NCBI GenBank assembly: GCA_937920105.1
Contig: CALETH010000040.1
Location: forward strand, 1-18,398
Direction: 5' to 3'
DNA: 18,398 nt
Source of the DNA: an uncultured Bacteroidota bacterium
Lineage (GTDB): Bacteria > Bacteroidota > Ignavibacteria > UBA10030 > UBA8401
The notes under the pieces are model-generated. The model saw only the letters and a list, made by a program, of their open reading frames with translations. It did not search any database and had not been told where the DNA came from. The position numbers and the translations under genes were made by a program. Below, in pieces: positions 1 to 7,318 of the stretch; the stretch's first letter is position 1; the number at the start of each line of letters is the position of its first letter.

Positions 1-281
1 ATAATCTTACAAAACTTACACCAACACTCACCACACTCAGCACAGAAACAACATCTGCTGGAGCATCAAGTTTTACGCTCACACTTACCGGAGAAAAATT
101 TACTGTAGGTACAATTGCCCAATGGAACGGACAACCATTACCAACAACATATATTTCATCAACCCAATTAGAATGTACGATTGATGCAAATTTAGTACAA
201 ACACCATCAGTAAATGCAATATCAGTAAAAACAATGAATTATAGTTCTAATACAAAACAGTTTAGTGTTGTATCAGAATAA
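1..281 (+). CDS. C-terminal end of an IPT/TIG-domain surface protein (partial)
   Basis: The frame is open from the left edge to a TAA at 279-281, giving about 92 residues without a start in the window. The visible part is rich in Thr, Ser, Leu and Val. It contains the pattern SFTLTLTGEKF, then IAQWNGQPLPTTYISSTQL, which matches the beta-sandwich IPT/TIG (immunoglobulin-like, transcription-factor-type) domain seen as tandem modules in secreted and surface proteins. In the family these domains act as spacers or adhesion modules; enzyme activity would lie in the missing N-terminal part. The protein stops directly after the IPT domain, so no separate C-terminal sorting domain follows. The NSS transporter gene starts 61 bases downstream on the same strand, with no obvious terminator between. 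The domain call is fairly firm; the role of the full protein is unknown. Confidence 0.75.
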   Translation, partial: NLTKLTPTLTTLSTETTSAGASSFTLTLTGEKFTVGTIAQWNGQPLPTTYISSTQLECTIDANLVQTPSVNAISVKTMNYSSNTKQFSVVSE

Positions 282-342
282 TACCAGCAACTAAAATTTT
301 TTACAACTCACTCTATTTTATCACTTATTATCAGGAGGCTTA

Positions 343-2007
343 ATGTCATCCAATAAAGAATCATGGGGAACACGTGTCGGACTCATTCTTGCTATGGCAG
401 GAAACGCAGTCGGACTCGGAAATTTTCTTCGCTTCCCCGTTCAAGCAGTCAACAATGGTGGTGGAGCATTCATCATTCCCTACCTTGTCAGTTTTTTAGT
501 AATGGGAATTCCATTGCTTTGGATTGAATGGTCTATGGGAAGATTTGGTGGAAAATTCGGAAACCATTCCACACCATTTATTTTTGATAGTATGACCAAA
601 CAAAAATTATGGAAATATTTTGGTGTATTTGGTATCTGGACAAATATTGCTGTTGCTGCATATTATTGTTACATCGAATCATGGACAATGTCTTATGTCT
701 ATCACTCAGTTGTCAGAACTTTTTCCGGAATGACACAAGGTGAAGTAGCAAATTTTTTCAACAACTATATTGATATTAGCACTTCAACAACAGGAATTCC
801 CTATGAAGCAATTGTCTTTTACATACTTTGTCTTCTTCTCAACACATGGATTCTTTCTCGCGGATTAACGGGAGGAGTAGAAAAAACTGCAAAAATCGGA
901 ATGCCGCTTTTAATTCTTTTTGGTGTATTCCTCGCTATTCGCGGACTTACGCTTGGAACTTCCGGAGCAACAGAAGCACATCCTGATGGAAACGCTTGGG
1001 CAGGAATTAATTTTTTGTGGAATCCACAATTCGATTCACTCAGTAATCCAAAAGTGTGGCTTGCTGCTGCCGGACAAATTTTCTTTACACTTTCTGTAGG
1101 AATGGGAACAATTCATTGCTACGCCGCGTATGTAAGAGCAAAAGATGATATTGCACTCAACGCAATGTCCGCCGGCTGGATGAATGAATTTGTAGAAGTA
1201 GTGTTAGGAAGTCTCATCGTTATTCCCATCGCTGCTGGTTATCTTGGTTTGGATTGGGTAAAACAAAATGCCGGTTTTGGAATGGCATTTCAAACAATGC
1301 CGTACTTATTTGAAAATTGGGGACCATTACTTGCAGCATTAGGTGGCATAGCATGGTTCGGGTTATTATTTTTTGCCGGCATCACCTCATCACTCGCAAT
1401 GGGAACTCCGTGGATGGGATTTCTACAAGATGAGTTTAATTGGAAACGAGAAAAAGCCGCATGGTCATTCGGGCTTGTAACATTGATTCTTGGTCTTCCT
1501 ACAGTAATCTTTTTTCAATATGGAGTTTTTGATGAATATGATTATTGGGCAGGAACAGTGTCACTCGTAATTTTTGCATTAGCAGAAGCCATTCTTTTTG
1601 GTTGGATTTTTGGAATGAAAAATGGTTGGAACGAAATCACCACTGGTGCAGATATGAAAGTTCCAACATTTTATAAATTTGTGATTAAATATATTACCCC
1701 TGCATTTTTACTGTTTGTTTTTATCGGCTCAATTTTTTCTCCACTCAACGGAAATTGGTCCGGAGAATTAGCAAGTTTCTTTAGCGGAAATGGTTGGCAT
1801 TTAGATAATAGTTCTCTCATTAAACAAGTGTTAAATTCTGGACTTCATGAACAAATTGCCGCAGCAACTGATGAAGCAGCAAAAGCACAACTTGAGAAAA
1901 AATTATTTTATACCAATATTGCTCGTTTCATGCTCATGGCAGCATTTTTAGGAATTTGTGGAATGGTGTATGTTGCACAAAAGAAACGTACGAAAGGAGG
2001 AAAATAA
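343..2007 (+). CDS. Sodium-dependent transporter, NSS/SNF family (LeuT fold)
   Basis: A 554-residue polytopic inner-membrane protein predicted to import an amino acid or similar organic solute with Na+. The N-terminus has the NSS signature around TM1: GNAVGLGNFLRFPVQA followed by NNGGGAFIIPY, the unwound helix that binds Na+ and substrate. A TM6-like stretch, FFTLSVGMG, is also present. About 12 hydrophobic segments can be counted. It is longer than many bacterial NSS proteins because of a polar insert (about residues 465-520) before the last membrane helix, ending in a KKRTKGGK tail. An AGGAGG site at 333-338, only 4 nt from the ATG, supports the start. The next gene, one base after the stop, encodes a MetS-like small protein, which fits the two-component methionine/alanine-type NSS importers. 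The substrate cannot be read from sequence. Confidence 0.93.
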   Translation: MSSNKESWGTRVGLILAMAGNAVGLGNFLRFPVQAVNNGGGAFIIPYLVSFLVMGIPLLWIEWSMGRFGGKFGNHSTPFIFDSMTKQKLWKYFGVFGIWTNIAVAAYYCYIESWTMSYVYHSVVRTFSGMTQGEVANFFNNYIDISTSTTGIPYEAIVFYILCLLLNTWILSRGLTGGVEKTAKIGMPLLILFGVFLAIRGLTLGTSGATEAHPDGNAWAGINFLWNPQFDSLSNPKVWLAAAGQIFFTLSVGMGTIHCYAAYVRAKDDIALNAMSAGWMNEFVEVVLGSLIVIPIAAGYLGLDWVKQNAGFGMAFQTMPYLFENWGPLLAALGGIAWFGLLFFAGITSSLAMGTPWMGFLQDEFNWKREKAAWSFGLVTLILGLPTVIFFQYGVFDEYDYWAGTVSLVIFALAEAILFGWIFGMKNGWNEITTGADMKVPTFYKFVIKYITPAFLLFVFIGSIFSPLNGNWSGELASFFSGNGWHLDNSSLIKQVLNSGLHEQIAAATDEAAKAQLEKKLFYTNIARFMLMAAFLGICGMVYVAQKKRTKGGK

Positions 2008-2008
2008 T

Positions 2009-2152
2009 ATGACAACAATTGCAATTGTTATGATGATTATTACAATGGGAGTTGTAACAGCTTTTACCGGATATTTTTTCTGGAAAGTTCTGAAAACCCC
2101 ACCAAAAGTAGAACCAGATTCTTTTTCACAAAATGATGATGTGAAAAGGTAA
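2009..2152 (+). CDS. MetS-like small subunit of the NSS transporter (47 aa)
   Basis: A 47-residue membrane microprotein. It has one hydrophobic helix (about residues 3-27) followed by a short charged tail (KTPPKVEPDSF...DDVKR). The start at 2009 is chosen because GGAGG at 1996-2000 lies 8 nt upstream and the gene begins one base after the transporter stop; a frame start at 1958 would overlap the transporter and lacks such a site. In MetPS-type methionine/alanine importers a small one-helix protein (MetS) is encoded directly downstream of the NSS transporter and is needed for transport. Position, size and topology match that role, but similarity of such a short protein cannot be judged by eye. 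It ends about 70 nt before a strong terminator. Confidence 0.7.
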   Translation: MTTIAIVMMIITMGVVTAFTGYFFWKVLKTPPKVEPDSFSQNDDVKR

Positions 2153-2168
2153 AATTTCCATTGTAGTA

Positions 2169-2213
2169 AGATTACAAAATCCGCCATAGACGGATTAAAA
2201 ACTTTTGTAATCT
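2169..2213. repeat. Palindromic repeat interrupted by an inner hairpin
   Basis: The arms agattacaaaa (2169-2179) and ttttgtaatct (2203-2213) are a perfect 11-bp inverted repeat. They match the outer arms of the uninterrupted palindrome at 17984-18016. In this copy the left half of the core is replaced by a second hairpin, aatccg (2178-2183) and cggatt (2191-2196). It lies just downstream of the small transporter subunit, so the transcript would fold into a two-level hairpin. Confidence 0.75.
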
Positions 2214-2221
2214 CTAAAAAT

Positions 2222-2256
2222 AAAAAGAGTCCCACATAAACGGGACTCTTTTTTTT
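2222..2256 (+). terminator. Rho-independent terminator, probably bidirectional
   Basis: aaaaagagtccc (2222-2233) pairs with gggactcttttt (2242-2253) across an 8-nt loop, followed by a T run to 2256. The opposite strand also reads into T-rich sequence. It sits between the convergent transporter operon (+) and pckA (-), so it can end both transcripts. Confidence 0.9.
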
Positions 2257-2272
2257 GATACATCTTTAAAAT

Positions 2273-2325
2273 AAAAATCTTATATATCAAAAAGTAAAAA
2301 TACAAATAAAAAATATAAGATTTTT
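2273..2325. repeat. AT-rich 13-bp perfect inverted repeat
   Basis: aaaaatcttatat (2273-2285) and atataagattttt (2313-2325) are perfect reverse complements around a 27-nt A-rich loop, with T continuing to 2327. It could act as a weak second terminator or be a decayed small repeat. The rest of the gap to pckA (2326-2397) shows only small hairpins, such as cagagaa/ttctctg at 2342-2368 and acaatt/aattgt at 2373-2387. Confidence 0.6.
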
Positions 2326-2397
2326 TTCTCATGCAAAGATGCAGAGAATTTTGCAACAGATTTCTCTGATTTACAATTGATAATTGTCCATTGAAAA

Positions 2398-3972
2398 TTA
2401 CTTCGTTCCCACCTTCACCACTTCCGGTGAAACATGATTTTTAAACTGCTCAAAATTTTTCTTAAAACGTTCTACTAAATCTTTTGCTTTTGTATCATAA
2501 TCAGCAGGATTTTTCCATGTATTGCGTGGATTTAATACTTCTGCCGGAACTTCGGGACAACTTTTTGGGATATGTAATCCGAAAAATGGTTCTTCCATAA
2601 ATTCTACAGAATTTAATTTTCCATCTAAGGCAGCATTCACCATTGCACGTGTGTAGGCAATTTTCATTCGTGAACCAACTCCAAACGGACCTCCGCTCCA
2701 TCCGGTATTTACCAACCAAACAGAAACATTATGCTTCTTCATTTTTTCTCCCAACAATTTTGCATACACTGTTGGATGTTGCGGCATAAATGGAGCACCA
2801 AAACATGTACTAAATGTTACTTGTGGTTCTGTTCCCACACCTTTTTCTGTTCCTGCAACTTTTGCTGTGTATCCAGAAAGAAAATGATACATTGCTTGCT
2901 CTGCAGTCAATTTAGAAATCGGTGGCATCACACCAAATGCATCACAAGTTAACATAATAATATTTTTGGGATGTCCTGCCATTCCTGAAGGAACAAAATT
3001 TGGAATACAATATAATGGATAACCTGCACGGGTATTTTCTGTGAGTGAAGCATCATCTAAATTTAATTTGCGAGATGTAGAATCCATCACAACATTTTCC
3101 AATACTGTTCCAAATGTTTTTGTGGTTTGATAAATTTCTGGTTCTGCTGTTGGTGAAAGACGAATAACTTTTGCATAACACCCACCTTCGAAATTAAACA
3201 CACCATTATCACTCCACCCATGTTCATCATCTCCAATAAGTGAACGCTTTGGGTCAGCAGAAAGTGTTGTCTTTCCTGTTCCGGAAAGTCCGAAAAATAA
3301 TGCTGTTGCTCCATCCTTCCCAACATTTGCTGAACAATGCATTGGAAAAGTATTTTGATTTGGTAAAAGATAATTTAAAATTGTGAAAACGGATTTTTTT
3401 ATTTCTCCAGCATAACTTGTTCCACCAATCAATACTAATTTTTTTGCAAGATTGAGAATGATAAATACTCCAGAATTTGTTCCATCAGTTGCAGGGTTTG
3501 CACTGAAACTTGGTACATCAATAATCGTGAACATTTTTTCTGAAGTTTCCGGAAAATCATTATTAGGACGTACAAGAAGATTTTTAATAAAAAGATTATG
3601 CCATGCAAGTTCTGTAATAACTCTTACTGGAATTTTATAATTTGGGTCTGCACCACCAAAAAGTTCTTGCACAAAAACATCTTTTCCTTTAAGATGTTCA
3701 CACATGCGTTTGAACAATGCATCAAATTTTGCTTCATCTATTGGACGATTGACTTTTCCCCAATCAATTTTTGCTTCGCTGGATTTTTCTTTGACAATAA
3801 ATTTATCATTTGGAGAACGCCCAGTGTGTGAACCAGTGTATGCAACAATTGGTCCATCAATAGAAATTTTTGCTTCTCCTCTTTTGATTGCTTCTTCATA
3901 CAATTCTGGAGTGGAGAGATTCCAATAGGTGTTTTTGAGATTGGTAATTCCGAGTGTGGTGAGAGTTTTCAT
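2398..3972 (-). CDS. pckA: Phosphoenolpyruvate carboxykinase (ATP)
   Basis: A 524-residue cytosolic enzyme that converts oxaloacetate and ATP to phosphoenolpyruvate, CO2 and ADP, the entry step of gluconeogenesis from TCA-cycle carbon. All signature elements of the ATP-type family are visible. The substrate-binding segment TGSHTGRSPNDKF is at about residues 46-58, and the PEPCK motif GGTSYAGEIKKS is at 183-194. The P-loop GLSGTGKTT is at 228-236, and the metal-binding LIGDDEHGW is at about 245-253. The length is normal for the family. The gene stands alone: the next gene upstream on this strand ends about 145 bases away across a repeat-filled gap, and the convergent terminator lies downstream. 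No strong Shine-Dalgarno site precedes the ATG. A degenerate 7-base-period repeat fills the leader. Confidence 0.97.
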   Translation of the reverse strand: MKTLTTLGITNLKNTYWNLSTPELYEEAIKRGEAKISIDGPIVAYTGSHTGRSPNDKFIVKEKSSEAKIDWGKVNRPIDEAKFDALFKRMCEHLKGKDVFVQELFGGADPNYKIPVRVITELAWHNLFIKNLLVRPNNDFPETSEKMFTIIDVPSFSANPATDGTNSGVFIILNLAKKLVLIGGTSYAGEIKKSVFTILNYLLPNQNTFPMHCSANVGKDGATALFFGLSGTGKTTLSADPKRSLIGDDEHGWSDNGVFNFEGGCYAKVIRLSPTAEPEIYQTTKTFGTVLENVVMDSTSRKLNLDDASLTENTRAGYPLYCIPNFVPSGMAGHPKNIIMLTCDAFGVMPPISKLTAEQAMYHFLSGYTAKVAGTEKGVGTEPQVTFSTCFGAPFMPQHPTVYAKLLGEKMKKHNVSVWLVNTGWSGGPFGVGSRMKIAYTRAMVNAALDGKLNSVEFMEEPFFGLHIPKSCPEVPAEVLNPRNTWKNPADYDTKAKDLVERFKKNFEQFKNHVSPEVVKVGTK

Positions 3973-3973
3973 A

Positions 3974-4003
3974 AGTATGTGAGTAATTAAGTAGTTGAGT
4001 ATA
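3974..4003. repeat. Degenerate heptamer-type repeat in the pckA leader
   Basis: Read on the minus strand, the 30 bases before the pckA start are imperfect 7-mers of the type ctactta/attactc/actcaac. A similar run (aactactttatttactcacc, then tactcaa) appears on the plus strand at about 9850-9877 next to the serS stop. The function is unknown; it may be slippage-prone spacer sequence. Confidence 0.4.
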
Positions 4004-4020
4004 TAAAAAACCAGCGTACT

Positions 4021-4104
4021 GTCATTCCTGCAAAAGTGTCTGAGTAGGAAACCTCACAGGTTTTTAAAACCTGTGAGGTCTTACCATACCAAAAGCAGGA
4101 ATCC
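4021..4104. repeat. REP-like hairpin split by an insertion
   Basis: gtcattcctgc (4021-4031) and gcaggaatcc (4095-4104) are the two halves of a REP-type hairpin (8-bp arms attcctgc/gcaggaat). The halves match the intact element at 12991-13025 read on the other strand, which also has GTCATTCC(C/T)GC ... GC(G/A)GGAATCCATT. Here they are pushed 63 nt apart by inserted DNA. Confidence 0.75.
4037..4090. mobile_element. 54-bp palindrome-bearing insert with 5-bp flanking direct repeat
   Basis: The segment is bordered by aaaag at 4032-4036 and again at 4091-4095. Deleting it with one aaaag copy restores a compact REP hairpin (attcctgc-aaaa-gcaggaat). Inside it, 4051-4079 is a near-perfect palindrome: acctcacaggtttt and aaaacctgtgaggt, 14-bp arms around one central base. 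This is what insertion of a small non-coding element with target-site duplication would leave. The transposase that would move it is not evident, and aaaag is simple enough that chance cannot be excluded. Confidence 0.5.
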
Positions 4105-4117
4105 ATTCTGCTAGATT

Positions 4118-4660
4118 TTATTGTTTTTCAATATTATTTTTAAGATTGGTTAATCCTTGTTCAAAATCTTTTCCGAGCATTTCTTCCATATTCATGAACA
4201 ATAACATAAGGTTCATTGGATATTTCATTTTTCCACTAAATCCCCATTTTACTGTTGTTTGATTATCTGTAACAGTTTCGGTAATCATGTAAGCAGGTTC
4301 GGTTGATTCAAATGGTTTATAAAATCGTAATTCAAAATCTATTCGTTCACCTTCAACAATTTTTTTAATTTCTTGTTCACCTTTACCAACATGTTCATTT
4401 TGGCTATCCCATGCAGAGACAAATCCAACAGTTCCATCTTCTCCTCGATATTCTTTTTTCATATTTGGGTCTCGTTGTGCCCACACACTATAGTTATCTT
4501 GATTTTTTAACATTTTGATGTATCCAAAAACTTCGGATTTTGGTTTATTGATTACAATTTGTCTTTCAACGGCATATTCTTTTTTTGCAAATGCTGCTAC
4601 AAGCAATACAAGAACAATGACTCCCAAAATTCCGAGACCAATGTATTTTAAAATTTTCAT
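4118..4660 (-). CDS. SRPBCC/START-like protein with N-terminal membrane anchor
   Basis: A 180-residue protein. Residues 4-25 form one hydrophobic helix (IGLGILGVIVLVLLVAAFA), an uncleaved anchor or signal. The rest reads like a polyketide cyclase/dehydrase-type SRPBCC fold: the typical first strand and helix VERQIVINKPKSEVFGYI, a middle GTVGFVSAWDS segment, an ITETVTDNQTTVKWGFSG strand pair, and a long C-terminal amphipathic helix (EEMLGKDFEQGLTNLKNNIE). The fold holds hydrophobic ligands; the ligand here is unknown. It is the last gene of the run that begins with the sugar kinase at 8875, starting 32 bases after the DinB-like gene. No clear ribosome binding site is seen. A split REP element follows and may mark the end of the transcript. 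Confidence 0.8.
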   Translation of the reverse strand: MKILKYIGLGILGVIVLVLLVAAFAKKEYAVERQIVINKPKSEVFGYIKMLKNQDNYSVWAQRDPNMKKEYRGEDGTVGFVSAWDSQNEHVGKGEQEIKKIVEGERIDFELRFYKPFESTEPAYMITETVTDNQTTVKWGFSGKMKYPMNLMLLFMNMEEMLGKDFEQGLTNLKNNIEKQ

Positions 4661-4692
4661 GATGATTTTTAATTAAATGAATAAATGAGTAT

Positions 4693-5163
4693 TTAGTGTA
4701 TTATATCATTAATAATATTGAGATGATGCTGGGTATGAACTTCAAGAAATCGTATTGTTTGTTTAAGATTTAATTCACCAAAAATTGGATGCTTAAAAAA
4801 ATTATTTTTATTCAATGTTTGAAGTTCTTTAATTCTTTCTCGTGTTTTTACTAAATGATTTGCCAAACTTTCATCATTGATATTTCCTTTTGGCTTTACA
4901 ATTTCTGGTGATTTTGCTCTTCCTCGTGGAAATTTTTTTATTGTCAAAACAATAATTCGCATAAAATTAAATTTCCACTTATAATCATTTGGATTTGATT
5001 TAGATAAAGTAGTAATAATTACATCTATTGTTAATAAGATATGTTCAAGATGCCAACCAACATTTGATGCAGAAATTTTTTGATTGATTGTATTACAGTG
5101 AGGTATATTTACTTCAACGCTATCTAATAATGTATTTATTTTTTTCACTTTTTTTGAAATCAT
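4693..5163 (-). CDS. DinB-like (DUF1569-type) four-helix protein
   Basis: A 156-residue protein with the DinB/DUF1569 layout. Early GWHLEHIL (His38, His41) and late FFKHPIFGELN then RFLEVHTQHHLNII (His143, His146, His147) would supply the three-His metal site of the superfamily. DinB-like proteins are metal-binding four-helix bundles; some are thiol-dependent transferases, and many have no known role. The middle contains a basic stretch (KKFPRGRAKSPEIVKPKG). It lies 32 bases downstream of the CopG-type antitoxin gene and 32 bases upstream of the SRPBCC gene, so it is probably co-transcribed with them. The superfamily call is fairly sure; the substrate is unknown. Confidence 0.78.
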   Translation of the reverse strand: MISKKVKKINTLLDSVEVNIPHCNTINQKISASNVGWHLEHILLTIDVIITTLSKSNPNDYKWKFNFMRIIVLTIKKFPRGRAKSPEIVKPKGNINDESLANHLVKTRERIKELQTLNKNNFFKHPIFGELNLKQTIRFLEVHTQHHLNIINDIIH

Positions 5164-5195
5164 TTTGCTTGTGTGAAAATTTACTTAAAACAATA

Positions 5196-5459
5196 TTATA
5201 TGTTATGTACATAATTATGTACAATGGTAGAAAGTAATACTTGATATGATACTCCTTTTTTTTGTGCCTTTGTTTTAAGAACATCTAAATCTTGTTCCGA
5301 AATTTTTATATTGATGCTTTTTGCTTTTTTAAGAATGGTAGATTTTGCATACTGAGAATACTCTAAACGCTTTTTGGAAAGTCCACGAATAGATTTCCAT
5401 TCTCCCCTATTCACTGATGAAAGTATTTTTTTTTCTTCTTGTGTGATATTTTTTTTCAT
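5196..5459 (-). CDS. CopG/ribbon-helix-helix type II antitoxin
   Basis: An 87-residue antitoxin. The N-terminal half (EEKKILSSVNRGEWKSI ... EYSQYAKSTILKKAKS) is the toxin-contacting extension typical of the CopG_antitoxin family. The C-terminal half (INIKISEQDLDVLKTKAQ, then GVSYQVLLSTIVHNYV) is the ribbon-helix-helix DNA-binding part that would repress its own operon. It overlaps the toxin gene by 4 nt (ATGA), so translation is coupled, with the toxin gene first. The family pairing with BrnT-like toxins is established for this type of antitoxin; the assignment here rests on sequence pattern and pairing. Confidence 0.85.
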   Translation of the reverse strand: MKKNITQEEKKILSSVNRGEWKSIRGLSKKRLEYSQYAKSTILKKAKSINIKISEQDLDVLKTKAQKKGVSYQVLLSTIVHNYVHNI

Positions 5460-5734
5460 TGTTTCTCTTTCAAATATTGTTTTGTTAATTTTCTGCTTGG
5501 AATAATAGTTTTAAGAAAAATTTTTCCTTCATCTTCCACAAAAGGAACAGTATAAATATAATTCTCGTGTTCAATAATAAAAAGTTTTTGATGAAAATAT
5601 TTTTCTTTGTTCGAATGATGTAAAATATCTATAATCTTATTATTACTAATTTTTTCGAGAACTATTTCAAAAGAAATCTTTCGTTCTTTTTTCAGCCATT
5701 CATTTTTTTCTTTATCCCAATCAAAAATTTTCAT
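5456..5734 (-). CDS. BrnT-like type II toxin
   Basis: A 92-residue protein starting FDWDKEKNEWLKKERKISFE, the opening of BrnT-type toxins (WD-x-K-N ... K-x-x-ISFE). It has a central KYFHQKLFII strand and a C-terminal YTVPFVEDEGKIFLKTIIPSRKLTKQYL segment. BrnT proteins have a RelE-like fold and act as ribosome-linked RNases; that activity here is inferred from family. The gene overlaps the pruA stop by 4 nt (ATGA at 5731-5734) and overlaps the antitoxin start by 4 nt. The toxin therefore appears to depend on transcription and ribosomes arriving from pruA. No separate promoter gap exists. Confidence 0.82.
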   Translation of the reverse strand: MKIFDWDKEKNEWLKKERKISFEIVLEKISNNKIIDILHHSNKEKYFHQKLFIIEHENYIYTVPFVEDEGKIFLKTIIPSRKLTKQYLKEKQ

Positions 5735-7290
5735 TTCACTTTTTCTGAAATCAATTTTGCTTGAGTAAATAATAATAAATAATCTCTTCCACCGGCTTTA
5801 GAATCTGTACCAGACATATTAAATCCACCAAAAGGATGAATGCCAACAAACGCTCCGGTAATTTTTCTATTAATATAAAAATTTCCTGCATGAAATATTT
5901 TTTTGGCTTTTTCTTTTTTCTTTTTATTTTTTGTCCACACACCACCCGTTAAACCGTATTCAGTGTTGTTGGCAATTTCCAACGCATGGTCAAAATCTTT
6001 TGCTTTGATAATGGCAATGACGGGCCCAAAAATTTCTTCTTGGGAAATTGTTGCTTTTGGCTCTACATCAGCAATAACGGTTGGTTCAAGAAAATATCCA
6101 CCGTTAATTTCTTTTTTCTTACCACCGAACAATAAACGTCCGCCTTCTTTCACTCCGATTTCTATATATTTAAGAGTTTTTTCCATCGCTTTTTGGTTAA
6201 TCACCGGTCCCATATAATTACTGGGATTTTCTGGTTCACCAATCGTCAATGTTTTTGTTTTTTCTACAAATTTTTCTACAAACTTATCATACACTTTTTC
6301 TACAACAATGGCTCGTGAAGAAGCAGAACATTTTTGTCCCTGAAAACCAAACGCAGAAGAAACTGCTGCTTGCACTGCTGCATCAAGATTGACTTCATCA
6401 TCTATTATAATAGAATCCTTTCCGCCCATTTCTGCAACAACACGTTTCAACCAAATTTGTCCGGGTTGAACTTTTGCAGCATGTTCGTTGATGTGAATTC
6501 CAACTTCTTTTGAACCAGTAAAAGAAACAAATCGTGTTTTAGGATGTCCAACCATTGCATCACCAACAGAGCCACCGGGACCAGTAAGAAAATTCAGAAC
6601 ACCATCTGGCAAACCAACTTCTTTCATCAATTCCACAAATTTCCATCCAATGTATGGAGAATCGCTGGAGGGTTTAAGAACAACGGTGTTTCCACACACA
6701 ATGGCGGATGATGTCATTCCCGCTAAAATAGCAAGAGCAAAATTCCATGGTGGAACTACTACACCAACTCCGAGTGGGATATAATGCAACTCATTTTTTT
6801 CTTCAGGAATTTTTACGAGTGGTTGTGGTGCGGAAAGCCGTAACATTTCTCTTCCATAAAATTCTAAAAAGTCAATCGCTTCTGCAGTTTCTGCATCGGC
6901 TTCTACCCATGTTTTTCCGACTTCGTACACTAACATTGCAGAATATTCAAATTTTCTTTTTCGCATTAACTTTGCTGCTTTGAAAAGATATTCTGCTCGT
7001 TTTTTTGGTTCTACAAATTTCCATTCTTCAAATTTTGCAGCAGCAGTTTCTACGGCTTTATTAGCAAGTGAAACATCAGCATTTTGAAATGTTCCGATAA
7101 TTTCTGTGGGACGTGATGGATTGTATGAATGGATTTTTTCGGGTGTGCGGATTTCTTCTTTACCAATAATGATTGGATATTCTTTTCCTAAATCACTTTT
7201 AATTTTTACTAACGCTTTTTCCATTGCTTTGCGGTTTGCCGTTGTGGAAAAATTTGTGAGTGGTTCATTTTTAAATTTTGGTACTGACAT
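5731..7290 (-). CDS. pruA: L-glutamate gamma-semialdehyde (P5C) dehydrogenase
   Basis: A 519-residue NAD(P)-dependent aldehyde dehydrogenase that oxidises P5C/glutamate semialdehyde to glutamate, the last step of proline and ornithine/arginine breakdown. Visible motifs are VVPPWNFALA (oxyanion Asn183), VLKPSSDSP, FTGSKEVG, VVAEMGGKD (general base Glu287) and FQGQKCSASSR (nucleophile Cys321). MGPVINQKAMEKTLKYIE is typical of the RocA/PruA group. The start at 7290 is preferred because taggag lies 5 nt upstream; an in-frame ATG at 7335 would add 15 non-conserved residues and overlap vapC. It sits between vapC upstream and the BrnT-like toxin downstream, overlapping the latter by 4 nt. Arginase, encoded at 17066-17968, belongs to the same route. 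Confidence in the family is high. Confidence 0.94.
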   Translation of the reverse strand: MSVPKFKNEPLTNFSTTANRKAMEKALVKIKSDLGKEYPIIIGKEEIRTPEKIHSYNPSRPTEIIGTFQNADVSLANKAVETAAAKFEEWKFVEPKKRAEYLFKAAKLMRKRKFEYSAMLVYEVGKTWVEADAETAEAIDFLEFYGREMLRLSAPQPLVKIPEEKNELHYIPLGVGVVVPPWNFALAILAGMTSSAIVCGNTVVLKPSSDSPYIGWKFVELMKEVGLPDGVLNFLTGPGGSVGDAMVGHPKTRFVSFTGSKEVGIHINEHAAKVQPGQIWLKRVVAEMGGKDSIIIDDEVNLDAAVQAAVSSAFGFQGQKCSASSRAIVVEKVYDKFVEKFVEKTKTLTIGEPENPSNYMGPVINQKAMEKTLKYIEIGVKEGGRLLFGGKKKEINGGYFLEPTVIADVEPKATISQEEIFGPVIAIIKAKDFDHALEIANNTEYGLTGGVWTKNKKKKEKAKKIFHAGNFYINRKITGAFVGIHPFGGFNMSGTDSKAGGRDYLLLFTQAKLISEKVK

Positions 7291-7318
7291 GAGAACTCCT
7301 AATAGGTTTGATAATTTG

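Noticed and set aside
1948..2235. Minus-strand frame across the transporter end and terminator
   Set aside because: It reads antisense through the terminator hairpin and the MetS-like gene and has no start signal.
3087..3831. Several open frames inside and opposite pckA
   Set aside because: They have low-complexity, Cys/Phe-rich translations, no ribosome sites and lie wholly inside a highly conserved gene.
4051..4079. Ordinary rho-independent terminator
   Set aside because: The stem is strong but no T tract follows on either strand, and the same core occurs in other palindromes, so a repeat family fits better.
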